Assembly (NCBI RefSeq): GCF_012641475.1
Contig: NZ_JABAIL010000002.1
Span: forward strand, 197,449 to 261,448
Length of the DNA: 64,000 nt
Source: Flammeovirga agarivorans
GTDB lineage: Bacteria > Bacteroidota > Bacteroidia > Cytophagales > Flammeovirgaceae
Direction of reading: 5' to 3'
Shown: positions 62,868 through 64,000 of the stretch, one piece after another
How positions within the stretch are numbered: position 1 is the first letter of the stretch
How the letters are laid out: the number at the start of each line of letters is the position of its first letter
Translations under genes and position numbers: made by a program
Notes under the pieces: generated by a model
What the model was told of the DNA's origin: nothing
Seen by the model: only the letters and a program-made list of their open reading frames with translations
Databases searched by the model: none

Positions 62868-64000
62868 CTAGTTCTTCTTGAACAGTCTTTGGATCATTAC
62901 TGTATAGTAGTCAGTATCAAATAACTTAACATCATTCTTCGCTTGGAATGTAAAGAAAAGACCAAACACAAGTAAGAAGATATTTGACAACCAAGTACCT
63001 AAAATTGGATCAATTAATAATTCTTTGGCCATTTTCTCTCCTGTAATAGTCAAGATATAGTAAATCACAAAGAAAAATACTGAAACCAATACAGGAACAC
63101 CTAAACCACCTTTCTTAATAATCGCTCCTAATGGTGCTCCAATCATAAACATCAATAAGATCGCTACAGCTGTAGAGATTTTCTTTTGAACGTCAATAGT
63201 ATAACGAACATCCTCTCTAATCTGATTCTTATGTCTTGATGCATTTGATTTTAAAACATTGTAGAAACTTGAAGCACTGTTGTAAGCTGAAGACGCAATA
63301 CGAAGCTTATTATCCTTTGTATTTGGATCATATTTTTTCTTCGTTACCTTATCAGCATTGTGCTCATTTTTATGAGATGTATGACGGTAGTAGAACTGAG
63401 TCTCCCCATTTTTGGCAAGCATAGAACTATAATCCACCATTGCTTTTTCTAATGAATCCTGCTCTACTTTTAGTTGAGAGCTTGTTTTCATTAGGTTATG
63501 TCCCATAAATAAATCTTCTCTAGTTTCATTCATTGCGTAGGAATCCATACTGAAATAGAAGATTGATGAATCAAACTCTGAATGAACGTATTGAATATCT
63601 GCTTTTGATTTCTTATCCTCTACCTCACTGTATGCGTTACCTTCAAATAGTGTCAGCATTAGATAAGAATCATTATTGATTAATTCCATTTTACCATGAT
63701 TGGCAAGGATAACTTCTTTATTACCGCGGTGCCCTTCATGTTTGTAGATAATCACATCATGAATACCAATACCATCTTCATCCTTTTTAGCTACTTTGAT
63801 ACTGTAACCATCCAAACCATCATAGAATGCACCTTCTTTAAGGTTCATTGTTGGTTTTGTCTGTTTGATATCATAAAGTAAGCTATAGGCCTTTAAGTTG
63901 GCGTGAGGTACTACTGTATCGTTATAAATTAGTTGGAAAAGCGTAACGACAATAGTGAAAAAGAAAACTGGACGAAGTACTCTAAGTAATGATATACCTG
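62868..64000 (-). CDS. LptF/LptG family lipopolysaccharide export permease (5' truncated)
   Basis: The frame stays open from the stop to the window edge, so the visible 377 residues are the C-terminal part of a longer protein. The ATG at 63848 is internal. Upstream in frame I read LLRVLRPVFFFTIVVTLF, a membrane helix, followed by NDTVVPHANLKA and the soluble jellyroll domain, then three C-terminal helices (about residues 265-365 of the part seen). Permeases of this type form the inner-membrane LptB2FG transporter. Whether it is LptF or LptG cannot be told. Confidence 0.88.
   Translation of the reverse strand, partial: GISLLRVLRPVFFFTIVVTLFQLIYNDTVVPHANLKAYSLLYDIKQTKPTMNLKEGAFYDGLDGYSIKVAKKDEDGIGIHDVIIYKHEGHRGNKEVILANHGKMELINNDSYLMLTLFEGNAYSEVEDKKSKADIQYVHSEFDSSIFYFSMDSYAMNETREDLFMGHNLMKTSSQLKVEQDSLEKAMVDYSSMLAKNGETQFYYRHTSHKNEHNADKVTKKKYDPNTKDNKLRIASSAYNSASSFYNVLKSNASRHKNQIREDVRYTIDVQKKISTAVAILLMFMIGAPLGAIIKKGGLGVPVLVSVFFFVIYYILTITGEKMAKELLIDPILGTWLSNIFLLVFGLFFTFQAKNDVKLFDTDYYTVMIQRLFKKN

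Noticed and set aside
63846-63848. ATG at 63848 as the true start of the LptF/LptG-type gene
   Set aside because: The frame continues upstream without a stop to the window edge and encodes a family-typical membrane helix, so this ATG is internal.
1-64000. Mobile elements, CRISPR array, phage or plasmid origin
   Set aside because: No transposase, integrase, phage structural gene, regularly spaced direct repeats or iteron-like repeats were seen.

Overview
The window is chromosomal DNA of a Bacteroidota bacterium, most likely a marine member of the Cytophagales (a Flammeovirga-like organism is a guess). The DNA is AT-rich, and strong Shine-Dalgarno sequences are not evident. Promoters of the Bacteroidota type (TTTG, about 19 bases, TAnnTTTG) can be read upstream of several genes. 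There is a CarboxypepD_reg/TonB-dependent receptor, many Cys-lipoproteins starting MKK, a Na+-NQR, and short intergenic spaces closed by clear hairpin-T terminators. I see no transposase, phage, integrase, CRISPR array or origin.

Layout. 1-0.2 kb: two tandem tRNA-Val(UAC) genes, the first cut by the window edge. 0.3-9.1 kb: housekeeping genes lhgO, thrS, an AGCS symporter, mutS2 and a DUF3109 protein. 9.2-12.1 kb: sulfate activation operon cysC-cysD-cysN with a textbook promoter. 12.3-17.3 kb: a Vsr/homing-endonuclease-like orphan, a TPR histidine kinase, gmhA, an MscS channel and a 55-residue Cys/Lys-rich protein. 17.4-20.1 kb: nadA and nadB. 20.2-23.7 kb: first molybdenum cofactor (Moco) block (a 121-residue partner protein, moeA, moaC, mobB-like/mobA fusion). 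23.8-33.5 kb: envelope and accessory genes (TonB receptor, outer-membrane proteins, DUF1254/DUF1214 protein, two paralogous lipoproteins, AraC regulator flanked by small membrane proteins).

33.6-47.7 kb is a nitrate assimilation region: cobA (siroheme) divergent from nirB-nirD, then two envelope genes, a NarX/NarL-like two-component pair, a 1169-residue nitrate reductase fused to its FAD and [2Fe-2S] electron-input modules, and a NirB/SIR-like protein ending in rubredoxin. 48.3-49.0 kb holds moaE and moaD. 49.1-53.8 kb is nqrABCDE with no nqrF following. 54-56 kb has small accessory genes, 56.2-57.1 kb moaA, and 57.2-60.4 kb a minimal periplasmic nitrate reductase operon (napA, tetraheme napC, 62-residue membrane protein) beside a divergent porin. 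62-64 kb has cmk and a truncated LptF/LptG permease.

How it fits together. Three scattered Moco blocks can supply the cofactor of the two molybdoenzymes, and cobA makes the siroheme precursor needed by NirB. The most striking non-coding signal is a 16-base imperfect or perfect inverted repeat of form TACGTAN-NN-TTACNTA in the promoter regions of cobA, nirB and nasA. Its 7-2-7 geometry matches the sites of NarL-type regulators, and a NarL-type regulator is encoded immediately upstream of nasA. No nitrate transporter, nqrF, napB, napD, cysH or siroheme chelatase is visible in the window.
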